From Psococerastis gibbosa (lineage: Eukaryota; Arthropoda; Insecta; Psocodea; Psocidae): a DNA stretch of 64,000 bases. The stretch is taken from contig OZ020486.1 of assembly GCA_963971405.1 (NCBI GenBank), forward strand, positions 10,315,419-10,379,418. Reading direction: 5' to 3'. Both the position numbers and the translations under genes were made by a program. The notes under the pieces were generated by a model, which was not told the DNA's origin, searched no databases, and saw only the letters and a program-made list of their open reading frames with translations. Below, in pieces: positions 23,609 to 35,030 of this stretch (its first letter is position 1; each line of letters starts with the position of its first letter).

Positions 23609-24438
23609 AAGAACCGGTCCGAGTTTACTCGAACATGCTTTCCAATTTATCAAAATTAGTAGATAGAGAAAATGAGTAATTTCATGGTAAATAATTTTCC
23701 TATAGTTAAATTTCCAATATCTCGGGGAGGGGGGGGGGGGTAGTCCAACTGACGTCACTGGTGGTGAGGTAAATTCTAGATAGGTCAGACCAACACATTA
23801 ATTACCACACAGCAATACTGGCAGGGCACGCAATGCATTTGAGCGTGAATTTTCTATATTTTTTTCAAAAAAACATGTTTTTTTACAAAACCAAATACTT
23901 TTCTGGGAAAGCAACCTGTCCGGTTTCGGTACTCAATTTAACACCTAAAATATACCTGAAGGTAGAAATCATCGATAGAAAGGTTTCGCAGAAAAATTAT
24001 TTTTTAGTCATTTTTCATTAAAATTTAGTTATTTCTATTTTTTTACCCCCAGAAGCAACCTATCAAGGGGCAAGCGACCCCATGCATTTTGTTAACATCA
24101 ATAACGACTACAAGATATGTGAATTTAAAAGAAATCGTTGGAGCCGTTCCTGAGAAATAATTTTTTTAGACGCTTTTTGGAGTTTTTTTGAGAATAAAAC
24201 CCCCCAAATAAAAAAAAAATTGTTCCGAGGCATAATTTTTGTGAACCTACATGCCGGATTTCATCAAAATCGATCGAGTAGTTTGCCCGGAAATAGATGA
24301 ACAGACAGACAGACATTTCGTAAAAACCACTTTTTTGGGTTCCTGGAACCTCAAAACGTGTAAATGCGTTGAAATCTCGGAATCGAAAATTTCGACCATC
24401 ACAAAGCTTTCCTTATACTACTTATAAATTGGAAAGCA
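23609..24438 (-). mobile_element. HINE-like element, copy 4
   Basis: Full-length, minus orientation: AAGAACCGGTCCGAGTTTAC at the left, TATAAATTGGAAAGCA at the right. Short GACA array (24302-24315) and a G-run at 23728-23740. Confidence 0.85.
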
Positions 24439-25163
24439 ATAACCTCTAACCTCTACATGCCGATTAGACTACTGATGGGTAGGCCCCCTGAAGTGATAGA
24501 ATACTTGTAATGGCGACATAGAAAAGGCAATTAAGGGACGACTTGAGGTGAGCTATGTTTTTAGGGTAAGTTTCTGTCACATTCCATTACGTATTTTATG
24601 ACCATCTTTTCTTGACCATTGCTCCATTCGGGATGATGAGGTCAGCAACATGTCCCGCAGCCGCGTTTTTTCAGCCAATGAAGGTAAGGTACCCATTAGG
24701 GTTGGGAACATTTTTCCTTTTAGTTTCGAACCTCGACCTTCCGCATAGTCCACTTCCCTACCAACTGGAATATACCATGTGATTTTCATGGCAGCAGAGG
24801 ACGTTAAATACATAGTCGACAGGAGAATGAGCTTCCAGTACGGTATATAAAAAAATAATATTAACCAGATTAAACATCACTGATCGTCAAAGTAACTCTG
24901 ATTGAGGTGGAAAAATTATTAAAATTTCTCGAAGCATTTCAAAAATTGGCACAGTCAACGGTATAATTTAATTTCAATTAACCCCATTGTCTAAAAAGCT
25001 GGAACGCTGTAATTTTTGAATAAATTTTTGTCATTTTTGAATTGTCACATCTTGCTCTGAAAAGTGAAGGTCCGTTCGGTTGAGGTTGCATTCTCCGAAT
25101 TCAGGAAATAATAAACAAAATGTTTTAGGTGAGGCGAAACTTAGTTTGGAGTCAATATTTTAA

Positions 25164-25293
25164 AGGGACAGATTTCAAAACAATTTGTAAACAAGGAAGG
25201 TCGTGATTTTTGACGAAATTAATTGATATTTCGATAATTAGTTTAAAAATAGACGGCCATTCCTTATTTACAATATATTTGGAAATCTGTCCC
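25164..25293. mobile_element. 130-bp MITE with TTAA duplications (GGGACAGATTTC family)
   Basis: TTAA at 25160-25163 and 25294-25297 flank arms AGGGACAGATTTC / GAAATCTGTCCC. The inner parts (ATTTGTAAACAAGGAAG / CATTCCTTATTTACAA) are also inverted. Relatives: 38121-38202, 55557-55889, 62229-62437 and part of 48475-48575. Confidence 0.8.
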
Positions 25294-25489
25294 TTAAAGG
25301 CCAATTTCCCATTTTTCCGCATTGTCAAAATTTCATAAAATATCGATCGTAGAGCCATAAATAAGGTGTTCCTCTACACTTTGATACACTGGCACCGAAT
25401 GGCCACAGTAACTTGATTTGTTAAAAATAACGGTCACTGAGGATGTCAGGTCAAAGGAGTTCCACAATTCGACAGGACATGTAGATTCA

Positions 25490-25683
25490 GGACATGTAGA
25501 GTAGTGGTACGGACAGAAAGGTTGTTGGTTCGAGTCCCACACTTGCTACAATTTCTGGCCATTCATCGGAGGGCATGTAAAGCAGGCGGTCCCTTCTAGT
25601 TGAGTGTAAGAGAGGGCTTCATAGCCCTAACTCCGCTAGGTAGGCTTAGTAATAGAACAAAAAGTCATTATTTATTTATTTAT
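25490..25683 (+). mobile_element. tRNA-derived SINE, copy 3
   Basis: GACATGTAGAGTAGTGGTAC head, GGTTCGAGTCCC B box, body and an ATTTATTTATT tail that runs directly into a HINE copy at 25684. Confidence 0.85.
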
Positions 25684-26330
25684 TGCTTTCCAATTTATAC
25701 GTAGTATAAGGAAAGCTATGTGATGGTCCAAATTTTCGATTCCGAGATTTCAACGGATTTACACGTTTTGAGGTCCCAGGAACCCAAAAAAGTGGTTTTT
25801 ACGAAATGTCTGTCTGTCGCTCTGTCTGTCTCTGCGTCGATTTCCGGGCAAACTACTCGGTCAATTTTGATGAAATTCGGCCTGTAGGTTCACAAAAATC
25901 ATACCTCGAGACGGTTTTTTTTATTTAGGGCTATCTCAATTTGGGGGGGGGGGGTTTATTTTCAAAAAACTCCAAAAAAACGTCTAAAAAAATTATTTCT
26001 CAAAAACGGTTCCAACGATTTCTTTTAAATTCACATATATTGTAGTCGTTATTAATGTTGACAAAATGCGGGGGGTCGCTTGCCCCTTGATAGTTTGCAT
26101 CTGGGAGTAAAAAAATAAAAATAACTAAATTTTAATGAAAAATGACTAAAAAATAATTTTTCTATCTAGCATTTACCTCACCTCCAGTGACGTCAGGTGG
26201 ACCCCCCCCCCCCCCCCGAGATGCCCGAAATTTAACTATAGGAAAATTATTTACCATGAAATTACTCATTTCCTCTAGCTACTACTTGATAAATTGGAAA
26301 GCATGTTCGAGTAAACTCGGACCGGTTCTT
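25684..26330 (+). mobile_element. HINE-like element, copy 5 (internal deletion)
   Basis: Both ends are intact, but about 200 bp between the AAAAATAATTTTT block and the CACCTCCAGTGACGTCAGGT block is missing. Inserted at the T-rich end of the SINE tail, matching a T/T target preference. Confidence 0.8.
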
Positions 26331-27800
26331 TAATTGATTTGACTAATTTTATTGGTGATGACCACGGCCACATACTATGCATAGAAAAGAAGAGGAACAT
26401 TTCTTCTACTATATAACATGTCATCCCCTTCCCCTGAGAATGGGCTGCACCCTAATTGTTCGATGACTGTGAAGGCTAATGACTATTAACAACGCAGGCA
26501 ATGTAAGTTCAACTAACCCTTTGTTAAGTAATACTAATGGCTCTACGAATGAAATGTCGTGAGAATTTAGACTTTTTGCAAAAAACCTCGGAAAATGTGG
26601 TAGCCCATTTGCTCTCAATGTTTGTTTTAACCCCTTGTTATGTCGAGCCTACTCACATTAAAATCCACGTAAAATAAATTAAACGACTCTTTTTAAGCGA
26701 ATAAAATAACAAATTTATCACGTTTCATCACAATATTTAGGTCAAGCACCAGAGAAAATTGAAGCAGCGCACTTATAGTAAGCACAATCGCTGTAAGCAC
26801 TCCATTGATGGGGTAGTTGAGTTTTCCCTTAAGCCTAAGCCCTAACAGTGCAAGCAAAAGCGAGGTTTCCTTTTAACTACTAAAATACAGTTGTATAAAG
26901 CACAGTTTGCCATTTCAAAGGAAAACTAAATGGAAACATTCCAATGGAATTCCATTTTCTACATAAAATTACTTTTATTAGATAACTTGCTATTTGGATT
27001 GTTATGGTGGGTCAGTAGCAAATATGCTCAGTATGCTTACCCGCGGAACTCGGGACTGCATCTCGCCAAAGAATCAAAGCCTTATTTTTTTTTTTTTTTT
27101 TCAAAAAAGGCGCTGCTTTTAATAATATATCCCCGGGAATCTGCGCAGAGTAAAATTTTCTCATTATGCATTATAGTCTACGTATTGCTTTTATCCGCAC
27201 CACACGCCCAATATGTGTTTTTGCTACAAAATCGAACTTTAAAAATGAAATATTGACTGTGACTTGTGGCTTTGTGAGGAATTACTTAAGGCCAAACCGG
27301 AGGGGGTCACGTGACTGGCCTGGAAATGACTTTGCAGGGGGTTCCTAATACACGTTTTAAACCGCAGGGGCATTGTAATAATCGATAGAAGGGACAAGTA
27401 TACGCGTAGACATGCTTACGCCGTGCAATTGTACAAAAATTACTATTACTATATGTCTCAAATTCGTGCATGAAGCATTTAAAAACATACCTCTTAGAAC
27501 ATTTTTACGTGCCCCACAGGGAAGAGAACCTCCAACTTTTGTCATTACATGCTTACAATTGACAATATGAACACTTAATTTGACAGTAAAGCGCCAGCAA
27601 TATGTAAAACTGCAATTACTTGAAATAGTAAAACGTGAAATACAGAACAGGTACGCGACGCGGGGCTTTGTTTATAAAATGGATATTTAACCATCCCGTG
27701 GCTACAGACCGTTATCAATATGGCTGCTACGTGTAACCTGCATAAGATAAGTACGCAATTCGGCGGGGAAATAGCCTGAACAAGCTAACTACTAAACTAC
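26331..27800. other. non-coding, no gene seen
   Basis: AT-rich with a poly(T) run near 27086-27101. Frames at 26930-27256 and 27166-27348 overlap each other and have no supporting signals. Confidence 0.4.
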
Positions 27801-28069
27801 AGAGTTTTTGACCGGGTCCAGGTATCCGCTTTGCTATGCTGCAGTGTGTAAGACTTCGATATTTTTTGCGTTGGTACTTATCTCTGATGCTCAATGTTCA
27901 AGGGCAAAAGTCTCCGGTTTGAGCCTTCGTCCCAGGGTTAATCGGAAAATCACTCTTAGTCATGAGCTGTATGAAGTCTCCGGCTGCATTCGTCCTCTAC
28001 TATTTGGAGAATTCAGAAGGACTGAGGGCTCCCGGCTGAAGAATATTCTGGTTTAAAAACTGGAGGCAG

Positions 28070-28170
28070 TGGTTTGGCAAGAGCACGACTTCCCTTTTCA
28101 GAGCAGCAGTCTCCGAGGTCCAAATTGCCATGGAGATCGTCAATCTTCGATAGATAAAGCAGAGGAACAG
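28070..28170 (+). repeat. LINE 3'-end repeat
   Basis: GGCAAGAGCACGACTTCCC, CAGAGCAGCAGTCTCCGAGG, TCCAAATTGCCATGGAGATC, GTCAATCTTCGATAG. Upstream (27800-28065) may be the body of the same element (GAGCCTTCGTCCCAGGGTTA... GGGCTCCCGGCTGAAGAA), also echoed at 30795-30830. Confidence 0.55.
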
Positions 28171-29240
28171 TCCGCTATCGTCCCCGTGGCGAGGTCACTC
28201 AAAAACTGTTTCACAAACATGCCAAACCACCATCAGAACTATAAGTTACACATTCGAGCTTAACACCCTAAGCCCTCAAAAAATCCAAAACTCATTTTCC
28301 ACCAAAGAACTTGGAAGATTCTTTAACCATCCAAGATTGATATCCGACCATTAATCGAACTGGTTTGTAGGTTTGTAATATGATCACTGTGAAGGGGTAC
28401 GAATTATTCATCCATCACCGCAATCCATCATAAAGTTTTTTTATTCCCATATGCTCGAGTTTTCAAATCTATAAGTTTACGCACCAAATTTCGTTACCAT
28501 GTCCCAATAGTTTTTCTATTCAATTTCCCATTTCGGAGTCCTGATCTAAGTTACGATTTTGTAATTTATGAATAACTGGACTTGTGACTTGAAACTCCAG
28601 GTGTAGATAAAAATCCCTTTCGGCATGGTTAATCAGGCGTAGGCAGATGCTAAGTTATCAATTTTTAACATATTGGCTCGAAATGTTTTCATCAAAATGC
28701 AGAAAATGCTTCGGTGCCAGAATCTTCTTATTTGTATTTTATGTTGTATTTTTTTATTGTTAATGGTGAAATGTTGTTCGTTCTCAATCGTTCTAGCTAT
28801 GGTATGAAGGAATTGACGTCAACCCAAGCTATGGAAAGCAGAATAAGTGAATTTTAAATGTGTATGTACAGACGAATGCAGCGCTAATCTATGAAAGACA
28901 TATGCCGGGCTCCTGACACGAATAGATATAGAAGCCGCGTTGCCGAGTACTTCGGCCACATGAAGAATCAAAAAATATCGCCTTCTGCATGTTATATTTT
29001 TTTTTCTTTTTTTTCCTTGTCCAGTATCCCCTGGACAAGGAGCATATATTTACAAAATACAATAACTTACATAATAATAACATCCCGCATCCCCAAGCTA
29101 GCGCTTATTTGGGACAAAATACTCATACAGTGCTGCTAAACAAGGCTTAATCATTTATTTTTATTACTTATTTATAATATTTATATTACTTTATTTTTAT
29201 TTTATTTTTACTTGTTATTTTAATGTAAATAGTCAGTTCT
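28171..29240. other. non-coding, no gene seen
   Basis: AT-rich sequence without recognisable exons or repeats, apart from T-rich runs near 28997-29022 and 29150-29225. Confidence 0.4.
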
Positions 29241-29249
29241 TATTATTAT

Positions 29250-30054
29250 TACCTCCCATTGACCAACCATCTTTTTATACCCGCTTTTAACTCACCCAAC
29301 TGTTTAAATTTTTTCATTTGTGGAGGAAGTTCATTTAATATCTTTGGTATAAGTACTTTGTTTAATCTCTCTCCATATTTGTTATATGTTATCTCAAACT
29401 TAAGCTTTTTTGGGTTTCTTGTATTATACTTCCCTTTATCGTCTATTTGGTACTCTTTTTTAAAATAGTTATCTCTTATTAATTTATACTTGAATAATTT
29501 AGTTATTGGTAAAATGTTAGCATGTTTGAATTTTTCGTCGTATTGTTTGTATTTCTTGTTGATTTTATTTGATAACATGTTCTTTATTATACGCTTTTGT
29601 ATCATTTCTAATTTGTAGGTGTATGTATTTCTATCTTTGAAGTATACTGTTATACCGTAGCTTACTATGGATTCGACCAGGGCGTGGTACGCTAATTTAA
29701 TTCTTTTAAAAGGTACCCCATATTTTAATCGTGCCAAAGCCGCACTCCCTGAGCGTAGTCGTTTGCATAGTCTTTCTATGTGGTTTTCCCACGTGATTCT
29801 ACTGTCAATTTGCAGACCAAGGTACTTATGCTCTTCTACTACTTCAATTTTGTCTTCACATTTACAATTTTCTGTTTTTATTCTGTGCAGGCAATCGTGT
29901 GTATGGAATAAATATTTGTTTTTTATTTGTAAAGGTCCCCTGTTTCATATGTGCATGATTTTTTTTTTTTTTTGCTATTTATAGTTAGTCCGAGGTCGTG
30001 TGAGAGTGCCTGTAGTTCTCTAATGGCGAGGTTCATGTGTACAGTCGTACCGTC

Positions 30055-30056
<2 letters not shown>
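29250..30056 (-). mobile_element. non-LTR retrotransposon remnant, RT region (minus strand)
   Basis: The minus strand reads DGTTVHMNLAIRELQALSHD then LGLTINSK (near 29975-30056), KYLGLQIDSRITWENHIERL and RLRSGSAALARLKYGVPFKR, then an open frame 29249-29737 including LAYHALVESIVSYGITVYF and ending LKAGIKRWLVNGR. This is the RT thumb and C-terminal region of a LINE. A frame break falls in the A/T-run near 29960. The codons are very AT-rich, so it is unrelated to the copies at 3715 or 42788. Confidence 0.8.
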
Positions 30057-30090
<34 letters not shown>

Positions 30091-30091
30091 T
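30055..30091. repeat. (AAT)n microsatellite
   Basis: Twelve TAA/AAT units at the 5' boundary of the LINE remnant. Confidence 0.9.
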
Positions 30092-30582
30092 TCTTTATTT
30101 TTCCGAATATGTTAACATTATTGCCATAATCAGGGCGTCCCCAAGCCTAATGGCACGTGGGGAAACGCCCAAAGCCCTAACCTAAATTATCCCACGCATA
30201 CAAAAACAACAACACGCACAAACAATCTAGTGATGGGTATCCACCTGGCATTTCGTGAAATCAGTGACAAAATTTGCTATTGATTTTTTAGATTTGGCAT
30301 CTACATGGACACGTTTACATTCGTAGTAGAATAGAATACAAGAAGGTGGTGTGGGTGCTAGATTTAGTGTAATTTGGTAACGCCAAGTAGCCGGTTTGTC
30401 TTGTGACTCTATTTCCCGTTGCTATAGTTTGTACACCGCTTCAAAGTAAATGCAGCAGTGCCACCTTCTTGTATAATAGATACCTAGACAGGTAAGATTT
30501 GTAATTTCTTAAACAATTCACTGGTATGAGAAAAACGAGGTCTGCCCAATCCCTGTCAATCCAAAGGAAAATAGAAGAACTT

Positions 30583-30794
30583 CCGACTTTCACCCGAAAG
30601 GTTGTTAGTTCGAGTCACACACAGGCTACATTTTCTGGTCATGCTTCGGAGGGCATGTAAAGCAGGCGGTCTCGGGTCATCCTATAGTAGTTGAGTGTAA
30701 GAGAGGGCTTTATAGCCCTAACTCCGCTAGGTTGGCTTAGAAATAGAACAACAAAAAGTCAAGATGTATTTATTTATTTATTTATTTATTTAAG
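30583..30794 (+). mobile_element. tRNA-derived SINE, copy 4 (head truncated)
   Basis: Begins at CTTTCACCCGAAAGGTTG, with B box AGTTCGAGTCAC mutated, full body and an (ATTT)n tail at 30769-30794. Confidence 0.8.
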
Positions 30795-30839
30795 AACTGG
30801 GGGCTCCTGACAGAAGAAGAACGTTCTAGCTAGAAAACC

Positions 30840-30930
30840 GTTTGGGCAAGAGCACGACATCCCTTTTCAGAGCAGCAGTCTCCAAGGTCCAAAATGCCAT
30901 GATGATCGCTAAATCTTCGATAGAAGAGGA
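30840..30930 (+). repeat. LINE 3'-end repeat
   Basis: GGGCAAGAGCACGACATCCC, CAGAGCAGCAGTCTCCAAGG, TGATGATCGCTAAATCTTCG, then ATAGAAGAGGA and a T-run. Confidence 0.6.
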
Positions 30931-32044
30931 TTTTTTTTTTTAAGTTTATTCTCATACAAACAATTCAATGAATGTTTCAGCCACCTCTGTAGGTAGTTGA
31001 GTTACGACAGGTATATGCCATCGAAGGCCATTAGCCAATAAAAAAAGACTTGTTCCTGTACTTGGTTTAGTAGATCTGACACCTTTCACAATGGCCATGC
31101 AATGTCTATACAATTGTGAGTATTGCCCATTGGCTGTTGCAGTCGCTGTGGGGTGACACCGAGGAATGACCCAGTTTGCCAACGGCTAGAAATTCATTCG
31201 GAAACCATACCAATAATGTCCGATGGGGTCGATGGCAGTGCAAGGTTCAATGGGCCTCTGGACAAATAAGCCGAAATCCATAAAAAGGTTCTTCAATAGT
31301 AATAAAATACATTTGCAGCTGAGGGACCAAACATAACGGAATGAAAAGAAAAATATATAATAAAAAGAAAATAAATAGCACAGGCAAGCAAAAATTACTT
31401 TTTATAAAACGCAGAGGGAGAAAGTAGAAATATCTCGTGGCGACTTACCGAAACGCGTGGCAAAGACGCGGCAGCAGAGATGTGTAACACCCTCTCCAGC
31501 AACAGGGGACGACTGAGTGCTGACTTCTGGCCGAGCTGTCGACTGGAGGACTGCCGACTTCCAGTGCCCATCAGATGGAACTCTTTAACAGCAAATGCCT
31601 GTTCTCATGTTGATATGCGAGACTCTCCTTTCTGCGCGACGAGATTTCTGCAAGCAATATAAATATGGTATTACCATTTGTGTGGGCTGTTTTATGACGT
31701 CAGTCAGGAATATTCCATTGGTAAAGGTTAATTAATAGCAGTGATGTAGTATTATTTAGCAAATGGTTAGTTGGAGTCAAATGGCCTGCTGTGTTAATAG
31801 TTGCCGTGCCAACGAGCCCATTGGTTTTTCGCACACTAGTAGTATTGTTTCTGCATGAATTTTGACTGGTACACGCATCTTTAATGTTACCAATGCTTAC
31901 AACTGACACATGACAGGTGGAGCCCGCCCGACTTAACCAGATTCGGGAAAGTCATGAATATAGTGGGCAAAATTATTTGAAGTGTGATTTTAGCAAAATT
32001 TGCTGCCACACTAACAGCCGCCTAAACCCATAGGTCTACTATCA
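30931..32044. other. non-coding; diverged repeat near 31740-31920
   Basis: 31740-31920 is a distant relative of the GTGGCCCATAGG family (NNT-SVR on the minus strand). The GC-richer patch 31440-31650 has a 60-codon open frame but no recognisable exon signals. Confidence 0.4.
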
Positions 32045-32537
32045 AAGAACCGGTCCGAGTTTACTCGAACATGCTTTCCAATTTATCAACATTAGTAGAT
32101 AGAGAAAATGAGTAATTTCATGGTGAATAATTTTCCTATGGTTAGATTTCCAATATCTCGGGGGGGGGGGGGGGGATTGTCCACCTGACGTCAGTGGAGG
32201 TGAGATAAATTCTAGATAGGTCAGACCAACACATAATCACACAGCAATAATGGCAGGACACGCAATGCATTTGAGCGCGAATTTTCTAACAATTTTTCAA
32301 AAAATAATTTTTTGCACAAAACCAAATAGATTTTTGGGAAAGCAACCTGTTCGGTTTCGTTACTCAATTTAACACCTAAAACATGCCTGAAGGTAGAAAT
32401 CATCGATCGAAAGGTTTCACAGAAAAATTATTTTTTAGTAGTTTTTCATTAAAATTTAGTTATTTTTATTTTTTTACCCCCAGAAGGAAACTATTAAGGG
32501 GCAAGCGACCCCCCGCATTTTGTCAACATTAATAACG
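32045..32537 (-). mobile_element. HINE-like element, copy 6 (truncated)
   Basis: Only the hairpin-end ~490 bp is present (AAGAACCGGTCCGAGTTTAC to ACATTAATAACGAG). The GACA-containing end is missing and unrelated sequence follows. Confidence 0.8.
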
Positions 32538-32659
32538 AGAACCAACATAGGCCTAGGACCCCGTATGAAAAGACTAACGAAACGCGTGGCGTGGGAAATA
32601 AACGAGAAATACTGATGATGAGCGTACTGCGCATACTTTCCATAAATGCAGCCGATTTT

Positions 32660-32951
32660 ATTCCAATACATTAAATAATTAAACACTGAAGTCACAGTTC
32701 TACTCTACTTCTCGAAAGGGATCTGATAGCATTAGGAATACAGTATTGCGCGTCACAGCTAAGCGCATGCTTAATTAACTAAGAATTCGCAATAATACTC
32801 CAAATATTCCAATACATTAAATAATTAAACACTGAAGTCACAGTTCTACTCTACTTCTCGAAAGGGATCTGATAGCATTAGGAATACAGTATTGCGCGTC
32901 ACAGCTAAGCGCATGCTTAATTAACTATGAATTCGCAATAATACTCCAAAA
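32660..32951. repeat. 146-bp tandem duplication
   Basis: Units 32660-32805 and 32806-32951 differ at about one base (AACTAAGAATTC versus AACTATGAATTC) plus the final junction. Such identity implies a very recent duplication or an assembly artefact. Confidence 0.85.
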
Positions 32952-34014
32952 TTGCAAGGGGAATTTGCTCGCCGTGTCTTAGCTGTTTGGTTTAATGTCG
33001 GTTCATTACGAGCAGCCACCTTCGTATTACATGAGTCGTCAATTAAGGACAATCTTTAGCCTTATTGTACAAGAGCACTGACACGGGTCCGTGGACGTAT
33101 GTTCAGTACTTTACATCAGTTACTTTAGAAATCAGCCCCCACCGATCCCTCCACGATTACACATGTTTAAGTTACAAGAAAAAGTTACAAAAAGTACGAG
33201 TGACAGACGAAAAATAAATGCGCAGCTAAGATTGATTTAAAAATAAGAACAAATCGGATACCCTCATTACGCTCTTTTTTATGCAAAATCAAATTTCACC
33301 ACTGGAAATAGCCATTGTAGAGCGATACAAAATGTCGCATCCCTTAGAAGAAATACTCCTCTACGTTTTGATATAATGATACGTGGCCGACATTTACACC
33401 GATTGCCCGCAGATATCGAACGCCTTTAATGTAGCTGAGCTTCTGAAGAAAGTCTTATGGCCTGATGAGAGGCGAAAATCCCTAATCTGTATGGTGAAGA
33501 TGGAAGCGCGTAATGGTGACTGAACAGATATGTGGGGACCACTTAGTCCCACATTTATAATAACCAGTCTGCTTCCAGCTTCTCCTTTTTCCCGGCATTC
33601 AATTCAATATTCCTAAATCTTCTTTTTATATATTTATTTCCTTTATTCAATAATATCTTTAAGCTACCCTCTGTGTTTCGTTAGCTCCTTTAACTGGGGA
33701 CACAGAGTTGGTTTGTCTACATGGGAGCAGGCTGGGTTAAATCCGTTATTAATTGTTAGCATGTATCGTTCTTTTCACACACCTGATATTGTAATCACTG
33801 TTTGTTAATTTACTCTTACTCAAGTAGAGTCGAAAAGTACCTCAATACAAATCAATCTTCATTCAATCGTCTATTCAATTGCATCGTCCAGCATCTCATT
33901 ACAGATATAAAGGGATGCAGTTTGAGCATGCGGGTAAGCGAAAACTACCGTATTTTCTATACAGGGCACTCTTCTGTCATGGGGTTGGCAAACTGGCCCC
34001 GAAGGCGGAGGATC
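32952..34014. other. non-coding, no gene seen
   Basis: Contains a fragment (about 33300-33370) of the dispersed family CATTTTGTATCGCTCTACAA / CCTCTACGTTTTGATA. No exon found immediately upstream of the Ig-protein gene. Confidence 0.4.
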
Positions 34015-34135
34015 TCAATGAAGAGTCAACAGCATAAGAATGCAGAAGGCAACGGGAAACCATTGAATAACAATTCCCTAGTGAAGTCATCATTATTACT
34101 ACAATTGCAATGATGATCGCCAATCGTTCTACGAT
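34015..34135 (+). repeat. LINE 3'-end repeat
   Basis: AGTCAACAGCATAAGAATGC, AACGGGAAACCATTGAA, AATTGCAATGATGATCGCCA, ATCGTTCTACGATC. Same family as 7180-7310. Confidence 0.55.
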
Positions 34136-34161
34136 CCATATTTCCTGTGTACATCTCCATA

Positions 34162-34552
34162 GGCGCGGTTTCCACCGACCTCTAAGTGCAAAATATACAT
34201 ACGGTGACGTGGTAGCAGACATTCAAGACTTAGGCGGGGTTTCCACCGACCTCTCATTGCAGAATGCAAATGACATTGACGGAAATTTTTGTTTTACTTT
34301 ATGCCATAGTTAAAATTGATCAATGATCATAGAGTAAAATCACAAACAAGCAAACTAAAATTAAAAAATGGGTACATGGGATATGTATAGACATTTTAAT
34401 AGATTTCTATAAAAAGAAAAATTCAAATTTCCGTCAATGTCATGTGCATTCTGCATTGAGAGGTCCTCAGAAACCCCGCCTAAGTCTTGAATGTCTGCTA
34501 CCACGTCACCGTATGTGTATTTTGCACTTATAAGGTCGGTGGAAACCGCGCC
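34162..34552. mobile_element. nested palindromic MITEs (one inside another)
   Basis: The outer element has termini GGCGCGGTTTCCACCGACCT and its complement, and the arms remain paired through GACGTGGTAGCAGACATTCA. At its exact centre an inner palindrome (34233-34480) with GGCGGGGTTTCC termini is inserted. The inner element is flanked by ACTTA and TAAGT, which closes to the palindrome ACTTAAGT if a TA dinucleotide was duplicated. A TA duplication points to a Tc1/mariner-type mechanism. Confidence 0.75.
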
Positions 34553-34649
34553 ATAGAGAAGAGATTTAAAATGAGCACCCGGAAACAGGTACGGTACACT
34601 ATATTCCTATACTCTTTGAAAGCAGGCACAAGACAATAATAAACAGAAA

Positions 34650-34852
34650 ATGTCAATATTTTTGTTAACTGTGCTGTTGGCATTAAAAACGGTTTGTAGT
34701 TTATTTTCAAAAAATAAACCAGAGGAATCATCGTTTAGAGGTGAATTTTTTTGCAGGAACAGAAGCCATCTATTGCGACTTGAAAGAATCGGGGAAATTT
34801 TTATGGTAGATGTAAATTTGGAAGCGGCCATATTACTTCAATGTAAATTTTG
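34650..34852 (+). CDS. FAM187-like Ig membrane protein, exon 1
   Basis: First coding exon. ATG at 34650 gives MSIFLLTVLLALKTVCS, a clear signal peptide, then an extracellular start ending AAILLQCKF plus two bases of a Cys codon at the donor TG/GTAAGA (phase 2). Splicing to 36390 restores TGT, giving ILLQCKFC-DEVDSRN, where the first Cys is in the right place for the B-strand of an Ig V-type domain. Exon phases of the whole gene sum to 1785 nt (594 aa) with no stop if exon 3 is the short form. The assignment to the FAM187A/B group rests on the combination of two Ig domains, a central W/C-rich module and a single C-terminal membrane helix, not on an alignment. Confidence 0.72.
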
Positions 34853-35030
34853 GTAAGACGCAGTAACAAGCAGAAACTATAGTATAAAAAGATGCTTAAC
34901 GTGACCATTTTCATATAGATCTTCTTATAGATCCTAAGCAACATCAGATTCGATTCAAACTTATTCCACTGTATACTGAAAACCTCCTAAAGATTGTTTG
35001 CAGTTATCGCTTATCAACCATTTCATTTTT

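Noticed and set aside
27800-28056. 82-codon frame at 27808-28056
   Set aside because: Part of a decayed element ending in the LINE 3'-end repeat; a similar fragment occurs near 30795.
29250-30056. Retroviral or endogenous viral polymerase
   Set aside because: Motifs (KYLGLQIDSRITW, LARLKYGVP) belong to non-LTR retrotransposon RTs; no LTRs, gag or protease.
31480-31662. GC-richer patch as a first exon
   Set aside because: No convincing donor in frame and no similarity recognised.
34162-34552. Hairpin as a microRNA precursor or CRISPR-like palindrome
   Set aside because: Too long, and the termini match a multi-copy MITE family; no spacer-repeat structure.
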